Source: an uncultured Bacilli bacterium (GTDB lineage: Bacteria > Bacillota_I > Bacilli_A > RF39 > UBA660). Taken from it: a DNA stretch of 64,000 nucleotides. The notes beneath the pieces are model-generated. The model saw nothing but the letters and a program-made list of their open reading frames with translations, had not been told where the DNA came from and made no database searches. Positions within the stretch are counted from its first letter, which is position 1. Every line of letters starts with the position of its first letter. A program made the position numbers and the translations under genes. Shown here piece by piece: positions 52,034 through 61,393 of this stretch. The stretch lies in assembly GCA_934085565.1 (NCBI GenBank), contig CAKOHG010000002.1, positions 62,001 to 126,000 of the forward strand, written 5' to 3'.

Positions 52034-52662
52034 CGTCTTTTTTAAAAGAAGATAATTTTACGGTTTTTGTAAATTTTAAATCGCATTTTCGTAATGCCAA
52101 ATCATCTTTAGAACAAGGTTTTATTTTAGATAATAAAGTGACGTCTTTGATAAGTGTAGAAGAGTATTTAACAAATAACACTCATGCTTCGAGTGATAAA
52201 ATTATCAAACTTTTTAAACTTGTGAAACTAAAAGAAAGTATTTTAAACGAATCTTTAAAATATCTAACACCTTTAGAATTAAAAAAAGTTTATTTGGCTG
52301 AAGTTTTGCTTTTAAAATCAAAAATCATTATATGTGAATATTTTTTTAGAGATATGATTAATGAAGAGAAAGATTATTTTAGAAGACTTTTACGTAACTT
52401 AATATATAAACAAAAAATAAAAATCATTTTAATTGAGAATGATATGAACTTTATATGCGAAACAGTAAAAGAATTCTATTTATTTACAAAAAATGAAAAA
52501 TGCAAATTAATCACAGATTTTTATAACGAAGAAATTTATAAGTATGTGCCAATGCCACATACTGTAGAAATTATTAAATATTTAGAAGAATGTGGCTATG
52601 AAATTGATCATGAAATAACGTTCAATGAAACTTTAAAAGCCATATATCGAGGTGTAGCATGA
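52018..52662 (+). CDS. Degenerate EcfA2-like protein without Walker A
   Basis: 214 aa. The N-terminal part has no P-loop. LKYLTPLELKKVYLAEVLLLKSKIIICEYFFRD has the spacing of an ABC signature followed by Walker B (LSGGQ...RVAIAGVLAMEPEVLVLDEP type), but the signature Gly residues and acidic catalytic pair are replaced. IKIILIENDMNFICETVKEFYLF recalls the H-loop region with Asn or Asp for His. It overlaps the preceding gene by 16 bases and truA by ATGA. The position matches ecfA2; ecfT is absent. Function unknown. Confidence 0.5.
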   Translation: MAINLTSFLKEDNFTVFVNFKSHFRNAKSSLEQGFILDNKVTSLISVEEYLTNNTHASSDKIIKLFKLVKLKESILNESLKYLTPLELKKVYLAEVLLLKSKIIICEYFFRDMINEEKDYFRRLLRNLIYKQKIKIILIENDMNFICETVKEFYLFTKNEKCKLITDFYNEEIYKYVPMPHTVEIIKYLEECGYEIDHEITFNETLKAIYRGVA

Positions 52663-53381
52663 AATATTTAGCCATAATAAAATATGATGGAAGTAAATTT
52701 GAAGGGTTTCAAAGGCTTAATAATGGTCAAGGGGTGCAAAATGAAATAGAAAATGTTCTTTCTAAAATTGCCAAACGAAAAGTAGAAATAAAAGGGGCTG
52801 GGCGAACAGACCGGAAAGTTCATGCTTTAGGTCAAGCTATTTCTTTTGATTTAGATATAGATATTACTTTGTCAAAATTAAAATATGTTATGAATAGGTT
52901 ATTAAATCCTTATGTATCTGTTTTACGTATTCAAAATGTGGATGATACTTTTCATGCTCGTTACAGTGCCAAAGAAAAAACTTACATATATAAAGCCTAT
53001 TATGGTGAAAAAGATCCCTTTTTAAGCGATTATGTCACTTATATTTACCAAAAGCCAAATTTACTAAAAATGAAAAAAGCAGCTAAATTATTTTTAGGTA
53101 CACATTCTTTTAATAACTATGTCAGTGGTTTTAGGGATAATTACGAAACAACTATTTATGATATTAAAATAAAAAAACAAGGAAATTACTATTACTTTAT
53201 ATTACGTGGAACTGGTTTTTATCGTTATATGGTGAGACATATTGTTGGGGCTTTATTAGGGGTTGGCTTTAATAAAATATCTTTCGAAGACTTTTCTTTT
53301 TCACTTTCTAATCCAACTCAAAAAGTTCAATTTATGGTAGCAGAACCACAAGGGCTATATTTAAAAGAAGTAAAATATTAA
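52659..53381 (+). CDS. truA: tRNA pseudouridine synthase A
   Basis: 240 aa. It makes pseudouridine at tRNA positions 38-40. The catalytic Asp51 is in GAGRTDRKVHALGQ, and RYSAKEKTYIYKA and FYRYMVRHIVGALLGVG follow. Coupled to the EcfA2-like gene by ATGA. truA-rplM-rpsI is the usual Firmicutes order. Confidence 0.95.
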   Translation: MKYLAIIKYDGSKFEGFQRLNNGQGVQNEIENVLSKIAKRKVEIKGAGRTDRKVHALGQAISFDLDIDITLSKLKYVMNRLLNPYVSVLRIQNVDDTFHARYSAKEKTYIYKAYYGEKDPFLSDYVTYIYQKPNLLKMKKAAKLFLGTHSFNNYVSGFRDNYETTIYDIKIKKQGNYYYFILRGTGFYRYMVRHIVGALLGVGFNKISFEDFSFSLSNPTQKVQFMVAEPQGLYLKEVKY

Positions 53382-53430
53382 AAATTAACAAGAAAAATGT
53401 TAACTATTGATATTATTCGATTTTTTTATT

Positions 53431-53459
53431 TGACAATAACCATTTAATCGCATATAATT
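53431..53459 (+). promoter_or_regulatory. rplM-rpsI promoter
   Basis: Consensus-perfect TTGACA (53431-53436), 17-base spacer, TATAAT (53454-53459). Confidence 0.9.
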
Positions 53460-53465
53460 TTAATC

Positions 53466-53541
53466 GGTACATTTTATTTTATCTTTAAGAAGTTTGCCGT
53501 GGGAAAGTGGATTTTAAGAAGATTAGATGAAAGGAAAGAAT
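53466..53541 (+). ncRNA. Probable L13 ribosomal leader
   Basis: The ~75-base leader before rplM has internal complementarity, with the repeated TTTAAGAAG and TTTTAAGAAG blocks around GTTTGCCGTGGGAAAGTGG. Firmicutes carry an L13 autoregulatory leader here; I assign it by position and could not test the structure. Confidence 0.45.
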
Positions 53542-53544
53542 ATT

Positions 53545-53976
53545 ATGAGTACATTTTTACAAAAAAAAGAAAATGTTGACCGTAAATGGTATGTAATTGA
53601 TGCCGAAGGAAAAACATTAGGTCGTGTAGCTAGCAAAGCTGCTACTATTTTAAGAGGTAAACATAAACCTACTTATACACCAAGCGTTGACTGTGGAGAT
53701 TATGTTATTATTGTTAATGCATCTAAAGTTCGTTTAACTGGAAACAAGTTAGAAGACAAAATGTATTATAACCATTCTGGATTTCCAGGAGGCTTAAGAG
53801 AACGTAATGCTCGTACAATGCTTCAAAATTATCCTGAAGAAATGATGGAACGTGCTGTTAAAGGAATGCTTCCTCATGGACGCTTAGGAAGACAAATGGG
53901 TAAAAAGTTATTTGTTTATCGTGATGAAAATCATAAACAAACAGCTCAAAAACCAGAAGAATTGAAAGTAGATTAA
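53545..53976 (+). CDS. rplM: 50S ribosomal protein L13
   Basis: 143 aa from ATG 53545 (GAAAGGAAAG). RKWYVIDAEGKTLGRVAS and HSGFPGGLRERNARTM, then AVKGMLPHGRLGRQM, are the L13 signature. An upstream ATG would add six residues and overlaps the ribosome site. Confidence 0.97.
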   Translation: MSTFLQKKENVDRKWYVIDAEGKTLGRVASKAATILRGKHKPTYTPSVDCGDYVIIVNASKVRLTGNKLEDKMYYNHSGFPGGLRERNARTMLQNYPEEMMERAVKGMLPHGRLGRQMGKKLFVYRDENHKQTAQKPEELKVD

Positions 53977-53988
53977 GGAGGATAATTT

Positions 53989-54405
53989 ATGGCTAAACAA
54001 ACATGGAATGCTATTGGTAGAAGAAAACGTGCAACTGCACAAGTAACTTTAACAAGTGGTACAGGAAATATTACAATTAATGGTGTAGATGTTAATGAAT
54101 ACATGCCTGATAAAATTTTAGTTTTAGACTTAAAACAACCTTTAACATTAACAAATAACGAAAATCGTTTTGATATCGAAGTTAATGTAAAAGGTGGAGG
54201 ATACGCTGGACAAGCTGGTGCTATTCGTTTAGGTATTACAAGAGCTTTATTAAAATTTGATGCTAATACTGATCAAACTTCAGATACTGCTTATCGTAAA
54301 ATCTTAAAACCAGCTGGTATGATTACAAGAGACCCAAGAGTTAAAGAACGTAAAAAATATGGTCTTAAAAAAGCTCGTCGTGCGCCTCAATTCTCAAAAC
54401 GTTAA
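53989..54405 (+). CDS. rpsI: 30S ribosomal protein S9
   Basis: 138 aa, with GRRKRATAQVTL, NVKGGGYAGQAGAIRLGI and the basic C-terminus KKARRAPQFSKR that reaches the ribosomal P site. AGGAGG lies before the ATG. Cotranscribed with rplM. Confidence 0.97.
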   Translation: MAKQTWNAIGRRKRATAQVTLTSGTGNITINGVDVNEYMPDKILVLDLKQPLTLTNNENRFDIEVNVKGGGYAGQAGAIRLGITRALLKFDANTDQTSDTAYRKILKPAGMITRDPRVKERKKYGLKKARRAPQFSKR

Positions 54406-54426
54406 TATTTTCTTTTTAAAAATGTC

Positions 54427-54454
54427 AAAAAGCTCACAAAAGTGGGCTTTTTTT
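54427..54454 (+). terminator. rplM-rpsI terminator
   Basis: AAAAAGCTCAC and GTGGGCTTTTTTT form the stem around an AAAA loop. Confidence 0.85.
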
Positions 54455-54478
54455 GTAGTTACAAACGTAAAATAAAGT

Positions 54479-55111
54479 ATGAAAAAGAATTATATTTGTT
54501 TATTTTTGTTTTTATTACTTTTTTGCTCTTTTAATGTTGCTTTTGCTACGGAAAAACAGTCACAAAACATTGTTATTTTAGATCCAGGTCATGGTGGAGT
54601 CGATCCAGGAACTGTGATAGATGACATTAAAGAAAAAGATATTAATTTGAAGATTGCTCTTAAAGTAAAAGAAAAACTAGAACAGAAAAATATAACAGTT
54701 TTACTTACAAGGGACGGAGATTATGATTTAGCAAGTCCAGAAGTTAATAGGCGGAAAAAAAGTGATTTTGATCATCGTATTCGGAGAATAAATGAAAGTG
54801 ACGCTAATTATTATATTTCTATCCATTTAAACTATTTAGAAGACAAAAGTTATTTTGGACCACAAGTGTTTTACACTAAAGAAAACAAAGATTTAGCCAT
54901 ACAAATACAAAACGACCTTAATAAAGCTCTTAATGTAAATCGGGAAGCTAAAAAAATCTCGAATACTATTTATATGTATTCGAAATTAAAAGTACCTGGA
55001 GTTTTAATAGAATGTGGTTTTTTATCTAATGAGGCGGAACGAGCAAAATTATTAGATGATAACTATATAGATAATTTAGCAAGTATTATTGCTAGTAGTC
55101 TTAAATTTTAG
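54479..55111 (+). CDS. cwlD: N-acetylmuramoyl-L-alanine amidase CwlD
   Basis: 210 aa with a signal peptide (about 1-24, ending VAFAT). Amidase_3 fold: VILDPGHGGVDPG, EKDINLKIAL, SIHLNYL and GVLIECGFLSN carry the zinc His, Glu, His and catalytic Glu. CwlD strips peptides from muramic acid before muramic-delta-lactam formation in the spore cortex. Its position right after rpsI matches B. subtilis. No clear Shine-Dalgarno is visible (ACGTAAAATAAAGT precedes the ATG). Confidence 0.9.
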   Translation: MKKNYICLFLFLLLFCSFNVAFATEKQSQNIVILDPGHGGVDPGTVIDDIKEKDINLKIALKVKEKLEQKNITVLLTRDGDYDLASPEVNRRKKSDFDHRIRRINESDANYYISIHLNYLEDKSYFGPQVFYTKENKDLAIQIQNDLNKALNVNREAKKISNTIYMYSKLKVPGVLIECGFLSNEAERAKLLDDNYIDNLASIIASSLKF

Positions 55112-56066
55112 AGTAAATAAGAGGCTTGTTGTCATGCCAAGAAATACCAGATAAGTAGGAATAATCTTTTAAAATGTTCATAACATCATTTAAAGAAACT
55201 TTATTGGCATAATAGCTATCAATAGTTTTAATGACATTTGTGGATTTTTCAAGTGCCTCTTCATATAAGTCATTAAAAGATTGGGTATGTTTTTTACCAC
55301 TCCAAGGATTTAACCATAAATCATGATTTTCATTTAAATAATTGTGATTTATTTCTGTGACATGAAAACTTAAATATTCATAACGACGTTTACTAAAGAA
55401 AGTAATGCAGTCTTTTATTCGATAAAGTTTTTTCTTGATTCCCGTTTTATCCGTGACAAAATTTTTTAGAAGAAAGTTACCATTTTGAACAGACTTTTCA
55501 TAAATAGTTCCCATATTTTTAATGTTAAATGTTTGCAAATAAACCTTATCCATTACACTTTTAAGTTCTTTAGAAAACTTTACTTTGGGTAAAAGAATAT
55601 TGGCTAACTTTTCTTCTTTTAAGTTTTTATTCCACTTTTTTTGTAACATGTAGGCATCTAAGTTTACCTCCATTTTTTCATGTAATCCGCGGTATTTCAA
55701 ATTCAAATTAACATCATTTGTATAGTAAAAAACAAAGGGATGACAATGGTAATCCAAGATGTAATGGGTGATACTACCATAAAGATACGCTAATAGTTCT
55801 GAATTATTTTCTAAATGATTTTTCTTAATGTTTTCTATAATTTCTTTAAAATAAATATCTGTTTTTACTTTTTGAGCGTCTATTCCTAATTGCCTTATTT
55901 TCTGACCAGTAATAGGAAATAAGAAATGATAATAAAATAAATTATCAAAACTTTGAGCAAATATTAAGTAGGTTTCTATGTTTTGAGTAACCGTTTCTTT
56001 TATAGAATAAGGCAAGCTTTCTAAAACATCTTTGGCAAATAAATGATGAGTAACAATTGAGGGCAT
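55101..56066 (-). CDS. Zinc-dependent phospholipase C-like protein
   Basis: 321 aa, no signal peptide. The N-terminal MPSIVTHHLFAKDVL and the motif YLYGSITHYILDYHCHPFVFYY (about 92-114), rich in His and Asp, match the Zn_dep_PLPC family. Such proteins occur in many Firmicutes as uncharacterised cytoplasmic members. Its 3' end overlaps the cwlD 3' end by 11 bases in a tail-to-tail arrangement. Substrate unknown. Confidence 0.75.
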   Translation of the reverse strand: MPSIVTHHLFAKDVLESLPYSIKETVTQNIETYLIFAQSFDNLFYYHFLFPITGQKIRQLGIDAQKVKTDIYFKEIIENIKKNHLENNSELLAYLYGSITHYILDYHCHPFVFYYTNDVNLNLKYRGLHEKMEVNLDAYMLQKKWNKNLKEEKLANILLPKVKFSKELKSVMDKVYLQTFNIKNMGTIYEKSVQNGNFLLKNFVTDKTGIKKKLYRIKDCITFFSKRRYEYLSFHVTEINHNYLNENHDLWLNPWSGKKHTQSFNDLYEEALEKSTNVIKTIDSYYANKVSLNDVMNILKDYSYLSGISWHDNKPLIYSKI

Positions 56067-56203
56067 AACAAGCTCCTTTCTTAAAAAATATTATAAAACA
56101 ATTTCACCTTTTTTTCACAAAATCATAACAAAGTTGACATGAAAACTTTTTACAATTAGTAAGTACTTTGTGATATAATGTTTGCAGAATATGGGGCGAT
56201 GTG

Positions 56204-57130
56204 ATGCAAAAAACATTCAAAACTCTTGAAGAACAAGTTAGCATTATGCAAGGTAAAGGGCTTATTATTGCGGATACAAAAGAAGCCGAAGATATTTTAC
56301 TTCGTGAAAATTATTTTTTCTTTAATGGTTATCGAATGCTTTTTATGGAAAGTGCCAGCAATAAAAAATTTATTGAGGGAACAACCTTTGAAGAAGTATA
56401 TGCGATGTTCCAATTTGATAGACACATGCGAAATATTATTTTTAAAAACTTACTAATTATTGAAAATAATATTAAAAGTATAACATCTTACAATATGTCA
56501 AAACATTATGGAATTCGTGAGGAAGATTATTTAAATCCTAAAAACTTTGTTTCTGATAAAAAAAGAAGAAAACAAGTAGATGATTTACTAAGAAAAATGA
56601 AAAGACAAATTAGAATTAATGGCGGTCAACATCAAGCCACCATGCATTATATTGATAAATATGGCTATATTCCTTTTTGGATTGTGGTCAAAATATTGTC
56701 TTTTGGAATTGTTAGTGAATTGTATCAAATCTTAAAGCCTGAAAATCAAGCCGAAATAGCTAAAGATTTTGGTGTCAGTGTTGAACAGCTTATTGTCTAT
56801 TTACCAATTTTAGCTAATTTTCGTAATCTGTGTGCTCATGAAGATATATTGTATGACCATAGAGCTCAACGTGACATTGAAGATACAATTTATCATGAAC
56901 AACTACATATTCCAAAATTAAATGGGGAATATATATATGGAAAAAATGATTTATTTGCTATTGTTTTAATTTTAAAACAAATGCTTCGTAAAGATGATTT
57001 CTTCTTACTAATGAGTGAAATGGAATATGAAATTCAAATATTAGCAGATAAATTAAAAACAATCTCTATCGAAAAAGTACTTGATAGAATGGGATTTCCA
57101 ATCAATTATCAACAACTAATTAAATTATGA
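56204..57130 (+). CDS. Abi_2 (AbiD/AbiF) family HEPN-type protein
   Basis: 308 aa. FFNGYRMLFME, FDRHMRNIIFKNLLIIENNIKS and YGYIPFWIVVKILSFGIVSELYQIL are typical of the AbiD/AbiF (Abi_2) group. RNLCAH at 207-212 is the R-x4-H motif of HEPN ribonucleases. AbiF proteins stop phage growth, and some act with a nearby small RNA. ATG 56204 follows ATGGGGCGATGTG. A promoter with TGTGATATAAT lies about 30 bases upstream. It stands alone between housekeeping-type genes. Confidence 0.85.
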   Translation: MQKTFKTLEEQVSIMQGKGLIIADTKEAEDILLRENYFFFNGYRMLFMESASNKKFIEGTTFEEVYAMFQFDRHMRNIIFKNLLIIENNIKSITSYNMSKHYGIREEDYLNPKNFVSDKKRRKQVDDLLRKMKRQIRINGGQHQATMHYIDKYGYIPFWIVVKILSFGIVSELYQILKPENQAEIAKDFGVSVEQLIVYLPILANFRNLCAHEDILYDHRAQRDIEDTIYHEQLHIPKLNGEYIYGKNDLFAIVLILKQMLRKDDFFLLMSEMEYEIQILADKLKTISIEKVLDRMGFPINYQQLIKL

Positions 57131-57148
57131 AAGGAATGTTAATCAAAA

Positions 57149-58288
57149 ATGAAAAAAGAAAAAGTTGTTACTGCAAAAACATCAAATTCTATAGGACGTT
57201 ATTTGATACTTTCAGTTATTATGCTCTTTATAGGTGCGGGAGGGTTATATTTACTTATTTATTTTTTTCCAGAACCATTTGTTAAAACAATAACTGAAGA
57301 AGTCGTTAATAAAAATGTTACCGTGACAGATACTGGCATTGCCGATGCGGTTGATAAAGTTTATGATGCTGTCGTTGTTGTAAAAACTTATGTTAATAAA
57401 GAACTTTACGCAACGGGAACTGGTTTTGTATATAAAAAAGATGGTGATAAAGCTTATATTTTAACTAATAACCATGTTATTGATAGTGGAGACGCTGTTT
57501 ATGTTGTCTTTACTGATGGCTCTATTGTTGAAACCAAAATTGAGGGTAAAGATTCTTACTCTGATACCGCTGTTTTATCCATTGATTCTTCAAAGGTATT
57601 AGCAGTAGCTACGATGGGTAGCAGTGAAGACGCAAGACTAGGTGATACTGTCTTTACAGTCGGTGCTCCAATTAATGCGGATACTTATTCAGGAACGGTT
57701 ACCAGAGGTATCTTATCTGGAAAAAATAGACTTGTCAGTGTTTCTTCATCTAATAGTTCTCGTGCTGATATGATGATGAGCGTTTTACAAACAGACGCGG
57801 CTATTAACTCTGGAAACTCAGGTGGACCTTTATTAAATGCTAATGGTGAAGTTATTGGGATGAACTCTTTAAAATTATCTTCAAGTAGTTCAACATCTAC
57901 CGCTACTATTGAAGGAATGGGTTTTGCTATTCCAATTGAAACCGCTTTAAAATATGCTACTAAGCTAGAAAAAGGTGAGACGATTGAACGTCCATCTCTA
58001 GGAGTATCTATGTTAAATGTTAGTGACTTTAACTATCCAACTTTAAGTAGTTTAGGCGTTTCAAGTGGTGTTTATATCCAAACGGTTGTATCTGGTTCTC
58101 CAGCTGAAAAAGGTGGTATTAAAAATGGAGATATCATTGTCGCTGCGGATGATAAAGAAGTTACTAACTTAGCTTATTTAAGATATTTACTTTATAACCA
58201 CACAGTAGGTGATACGATGAAAATTAAAGTTTATCGTAAAGGAGAATATAAAGAATTAACAATTACTCTAGACCAAAAAGCAAGTTAA
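57149..58288 (+). CDS. HtrA/DegP-like membrane-anchored serine protease
   Basis: 379 aa. One N-terminal helix (about 18-40) anchors an extracellular trypsin-like domain with His109 (TNNHVI), Asp139 (SDTAVL) and Ser224 (NSGNSGGPLL). A PDZ domain follows (about 285-375, SGVYIQTVVSGSPAEKGGIKNGDII). It handles misfolded exported proteins. It starts 18 bases after the abi gene and may share its transcript. The bidirectional terminator at 58296 ends it. Confidence 0.93.
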   Translation: MKKEKVVTAKTSNSIGRYLILSVIMLFIGAGGLYLLIYFFPEPFVKTITEEVVNKNVTVTDTGIADAVDKVYDAVVVVKTYVNKELYATGTGFVYKKDGDKAYILTNNHVIDSGDAVYVVFTDGSIVETKIEGKDSYSDTAVLSIDSSKVLAVATMGSSEDARLGDTVFTVGAPINADTYSGTVTRGILSGKNRLVSVSSSNSSRADMMMSVLQTDAAINSGNSGGPLLNANGEVIGMNSLKLSSSSSTSTATIEGMGFAIPIETALKYATKLEKGETIERPSLGVSMLNVSDFNYPTLSSLGVSSGVYIQTVVSGSPAEKGGIKNGDIIVAADDKEVTNLAYLRYLLYNHTVGDTMKIKVYRKGEYKELTITLDQKAS

Positions 58289-58295
58289 TTTAAAT

Positions 58296-58329
58296 AAAAA
58301 AGGAAGTTGCAATTATGCAGCTTCTTTTT
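58296..58329. terminator. Bidirectional terminator between htrA and the amidase gene
   Basis: AAAAAGGAAGTTGCA and TGCAGCTTCTTTTT pair (one G-T) around a short loop. Confidence 0.8.
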
Positions 58330-59686
58330 CTAAATAATTTTTAAATCCATTAGCGATACCATTCGCGTAACCATCTTTATTGTTTAAAATATTTTGTAAA
58401 TCTTCTAAATTATCTAAATAGCCTAATTCTATTAAATAAGATTCGGCGGTTTTATTCGCATTATAATAAGGATTTTTAGGATAATAGTAAGGACCAATAT
58501 TTTCATATCTACCATCATTAGAAGCATGAGTAGAAATACCACCAACTTCTCTTAGATTATAATAATAAGGAGTATCTGTCGTTTTATTACTTGGTTGAAC
58601 ATCATCTTCTAAAATTTCTTCTTCTGTAAATAATCTTTGATAAATGCCATCTTCTACTTTATTTGTATATTTATAAGAAGGAGTCGTACTTGCGTCTTTC
58701 ATAAGACTATCAACAATTGAAGTGGCTAAAGAAAGTTTAGTATCATTAGCAATGTAAACCTCAATTCCTTTCGCACTTGTTTGATTTCCTCCAGCACCTG
58801 TGGAATTATGGTGAATCGCAATATTATATTTTGAAGAAGTATCATTTGCCATCGTGGCACTGCCCATCGTATCATAAATATTTACAAAATCATTTTTTGT
58901 TTCTCTTGTCATACTTACTTTATAACCTAAGGCGGTTAATTTATCTTTCAAGGCTAAAGCTACCTCTAAGTTGAAATCACTTTCCTTATATAAAGTCATA
59001 TTATAAGGACAATAATCTCCATAAGGATTTGTAATAATATTATTTTTAAAACATATGGTCATGCCAGGATCACTCGCGTCATGTCCTGGGTCAATCGTGA
59101 AATCATAAACATCATCTGGTAAAGTAGTTTCGGTAATCTCAAACCTTAAAGTAGGAAGTTCTTCATAAGTATTCCATTCAATTTCTATTTTATTGTTTTT
59201 AGCATTTTTAGTTAAAGTATAATAAGTAAGATTATCGTAGTCTGTATCATTTAAAACCGAATAATATTTGTCATTATTTTCTTCATCCGTTGTTTTGATA
59301 AGAAGATAATAAGTGTCATTTGGTATATTTTCTAAATATAACCCATCATTAATGTAGTCACTTAAGTAAAAAGAGTAGCTAGAATCGTTTTTGTCAAAAG
59401 TTGCGTTTAAATCTTTTTCTTCCTGGTCACTTTTTAAAATAAGTTTAATATCATTAATGTTTTCTTCTATAGCAATATTACCTGTAATATTCATATGTGT
59501 TCCGTAAATCACATATTTATTGATATTGGCATAAGTACCCACTTGTACGTTTTCTAAAAACGACGCGACTTTTTTCTTTGTTAAAATTTTATAACCCCAA
59601 AATAAACCAAAAATCAAAATAGCCACGATAATAAGAGGAATAATGACTTTTAAATTTTTACTCTGGTCCCTGTTTATTTTTTTCAT
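58313..59686 (-). CDS. Membrane-anchored N-acetylmuramoyl-L-alanine amidase (Amidase_3)
   Basis: 457 aa. N-terminal membrane helix (about 13-32), a beta-rich region (about 40-190) with no recognised family, then the amidase: FTIDPGHDASDPGM, SDFNLEVALALKDKL, IAIHHNSTGAG and YLIELGYLDN hold the zinc His, Glu, His and catalytic Glu. The first motif reads DPGHDASD rather than DPGHGG. It probably trims wall peptides at the cell surface. It has a divergent neighbour at 59761. Confidence 0.87.
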   Translation of the reverse strand: MKKINRDQSKNLKVIIPLIIVAILIFGLFWGYKILTKKKVASFLENVQVGTYANINKYVIYGTHMNITGNIAIEENINDIKLILKSDQEEKDLNATFDKNDSSYSFYLSDYINDGLYLENIPNDTYYLLIKTTDEENNDKYYSVLNDTDYDNLTYYTLTKNAKNNKIEIEWNTYEELPTLRFEITETTLPDDVYDFTIDPGHDASDPGMTICFKNNIITNPYGDYCPYNMTLYKESDFNLEVALALKDKLTALGYKVSMTRETKNDFVNIYDTMGSATMANDTSSKYNIAIHHNSTGAGGNQTSAKGIEVYIANDTKLSLATSIVDSLMKDASTTPSYKYTNKVEDGIYQRLFTEEEILEDDVQPSNKTTDTPYYYNLREVGGISTHASNDGRYENIGPYYYPKNPYYNANKTAESYLIELGYLDNLEDLQNILNNKDGYANGIANGFKNYLEKEAA

Positions 59687-59760
59687 AAATCCTACTTTCT
59701 ATGGTAAAATTATAGCAAAGTTTATGAAAGAACTCAATATTAGAAAAGGTGGGAAAATCT

Positions 59761-60822
59761 TTGAAAACAGTTTTTGATTATATTGAATTTTATGGGGATA
59801 TTTCCTTTTTAAATTATGAATTTAATGATGTTGACGCGCTTATTTTTGCTTTATTAAGTTATGTAAAATTAGAAGGGATTGTTCCTAAGGAAAAAGGAAA
59901 AAGCATAACGATTAAAGAAGCTAGTACTAAATTTTTAGATAAATATAGTGAAAAATATTTTAAAAAAGAAGATTGGTTGTTTCCTAATTCTTATAAATTA
60001 ATGCTTATGCTACAAATTGCTAAAAGATATCAAAATATTAGACTTTCTCACTTGGTATTAGAAGCTAATGAATTTTCACAATTTGGAGCTTTGACGATTA
60101 GAACACCTTTTGTGACTTATATTTCTTTTGAGGGAACCGATAGTCATGTTGTGGGTTGGAAAGAAGATTTTGAATTAGTTTATAAATTTCCTGTGGAAGC
60201 CCAACTAAGAGCAAAGCATTATTTAGAAGAAACTCTTACTTTTTTCGACCGGAGTGTCTATGTTGGCGGACATAGTAAAGGTGGCAATTTAGCTATGTAT
60301 GCTTATATGTATACGAAAGACGCTCTTAAAAAGAAAATCAAAAAAGTATATAACTTTGATGGACCTGGTTTTTTAAATGATGTGGTAAATTCTCCTTTAT
60401 ATGAAGAAATGCAAAAAAAACTTTTAATGGTTGTGCCAGAAGAAAGCGTTGTTGGCATGATTTTAGAACATAAAAATTATATGGTTGTCAAAAGTAACGC
60501 TAAAAATTTGATGCAGCATAATGGATATAGTTGGGAATGTTTTGGAGGTTTCTTGGTACCATCTACTTTATCTAAAAAAAGTCAAAAATTAGAAACCAAT
60601 TTACAAGAATACTTAGATGGTATGAGTATGGAAGAAAAGAAAAATTTTGTGCTAACTTTTTTTGCTATTTTTGAAAAAATGAATATTCAAAATGTCATGG
60701 AACTAAAAGAACTTAAATTATCTATGCTTCTTAAAATAATGAAAGAATTTACGAATATACCAAGTAGTACTAAAAGAAACTTGGTGGCTATTTTAAGAAT
60801 GTTAATAACTGGTATGAACTAA
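59761..60822 (+). CDS. DUF2974 (Mbeg1-like) alpha/beta hydrolase
   Basis: 353 aa from TTG 59761 with AAAGGTGGG seven bases upstream; a GTG inside that site is the alternative. The nucleophile elbow is GGHSKGGNLAMY (about 166-177), and KVYNFDGPGF is the DUF2974 signature that follows. These lipase-like proteins are cytoplasmic and mostly uncharacterised. No signal peptide. Substrate unknown. Confidence 0.8.
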   Translation: MKTVFDYIEFYGDISFLNYEFNDVDALIFALLSYVKLEGIVPKEKGKSITIKEASTKFLDKYSEKYFKKEDWLFPNSYKLMLMLQIAKRYQNIRLSHLVLEANEFSQFGALTIRTPFVTYISFEGTDSHVVGWKEDFELVYKFPVEAQLRAKHYLEETLTFFDRSVYVGGHSKGGNLAMYAYMYTKDALKKKIKKVYNFDGPGFLNDVVNSPLYEEMQKKLLMVVPEESVVGMILEHKNYMVVKSNAKNLMQHNGYSWECFGGFLVPSTLSKKSQKLETNLQEYLDGMSMEEKKNFVLTFFAIFEKMNIQNVMELKELKLSMLLKIMKEFTNIPSSTKRNLVAILRMLITGMN

Positions 60823-60859
60823 TTATAAAAAATGACATAACCTACTAAGAGGAGGTCAT

Positions 60860-61252
60860 ATGGAAAAAGAATTAAGTAATACCGTTTCCGTTTTAGGTAA
60901 TTATAATGAAATACCAGTTACATTTTCATCTGAAGCCTTAGTAGTTACTATGTTAGATGGTTTAACTGTTACCAAGACTGCTGATAAAGCAGTTTGGGCA
61001 GATGGACTTCTTACTTATACGGTCACTGTGGATAACCAAACAACCCAAAATTTTACAACTCCAGTCATCACCGATATTTTAGATATCACTTTAGTTTCTT
61101 TTGTTCCTGAAAGTGTCATGATAGATGACGTGAAAGCAACAAGTGAACAATATACTTATGCAGAAGATACAGGAACATTAACTGTAAAATTATCTGATAT
61201 TGCACCCACGTCAAGTACTAAAGTTACGTTTCAAGTTACAAAGAAAGCGTAA
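60860..61252 (+). CDS. DUF11-domain protein, 130 aa
   Basis: Single beta-sandwich domain: LTVTKTADKAVWADGLLTY-type text (about 35-53), then PVITDILDITLVSFVPESV and YTYAEDTGTLTVKL, as in the DUF11 conserved repeat family. There is no signal peptide or anchor, which is odd for a domain normally on the cell surface. AGAGGAGG precedes the ATG. It may be a coat or surface protein released by mother-cell lysis, but that is a guess. Confidence 0.65.
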   Translation: MEKELSNTVSVLGNYNEIPVTFSSEALVVTMLDGLTVTKTADKAVWADGLLTYTVTVDNQTTQNFTTPVITDILDITLVSFVPESVMIDDVKATSEQYTYAEDTGTLTVKLSDIAPTSSTKVTFQVTKKA

Positions 61253-61393
61253 TCATTTATTTAGATTAATTAGCTATAGTACACTTTCCGTAGATAATAG
61301 AGATATTAAAAGTAATGATTGTGTAGTTACTAGTACTATTAAAACTAATCTTAATCAATATGGTAGTTGTGATACGCCTTTTTGGCGAATTTA

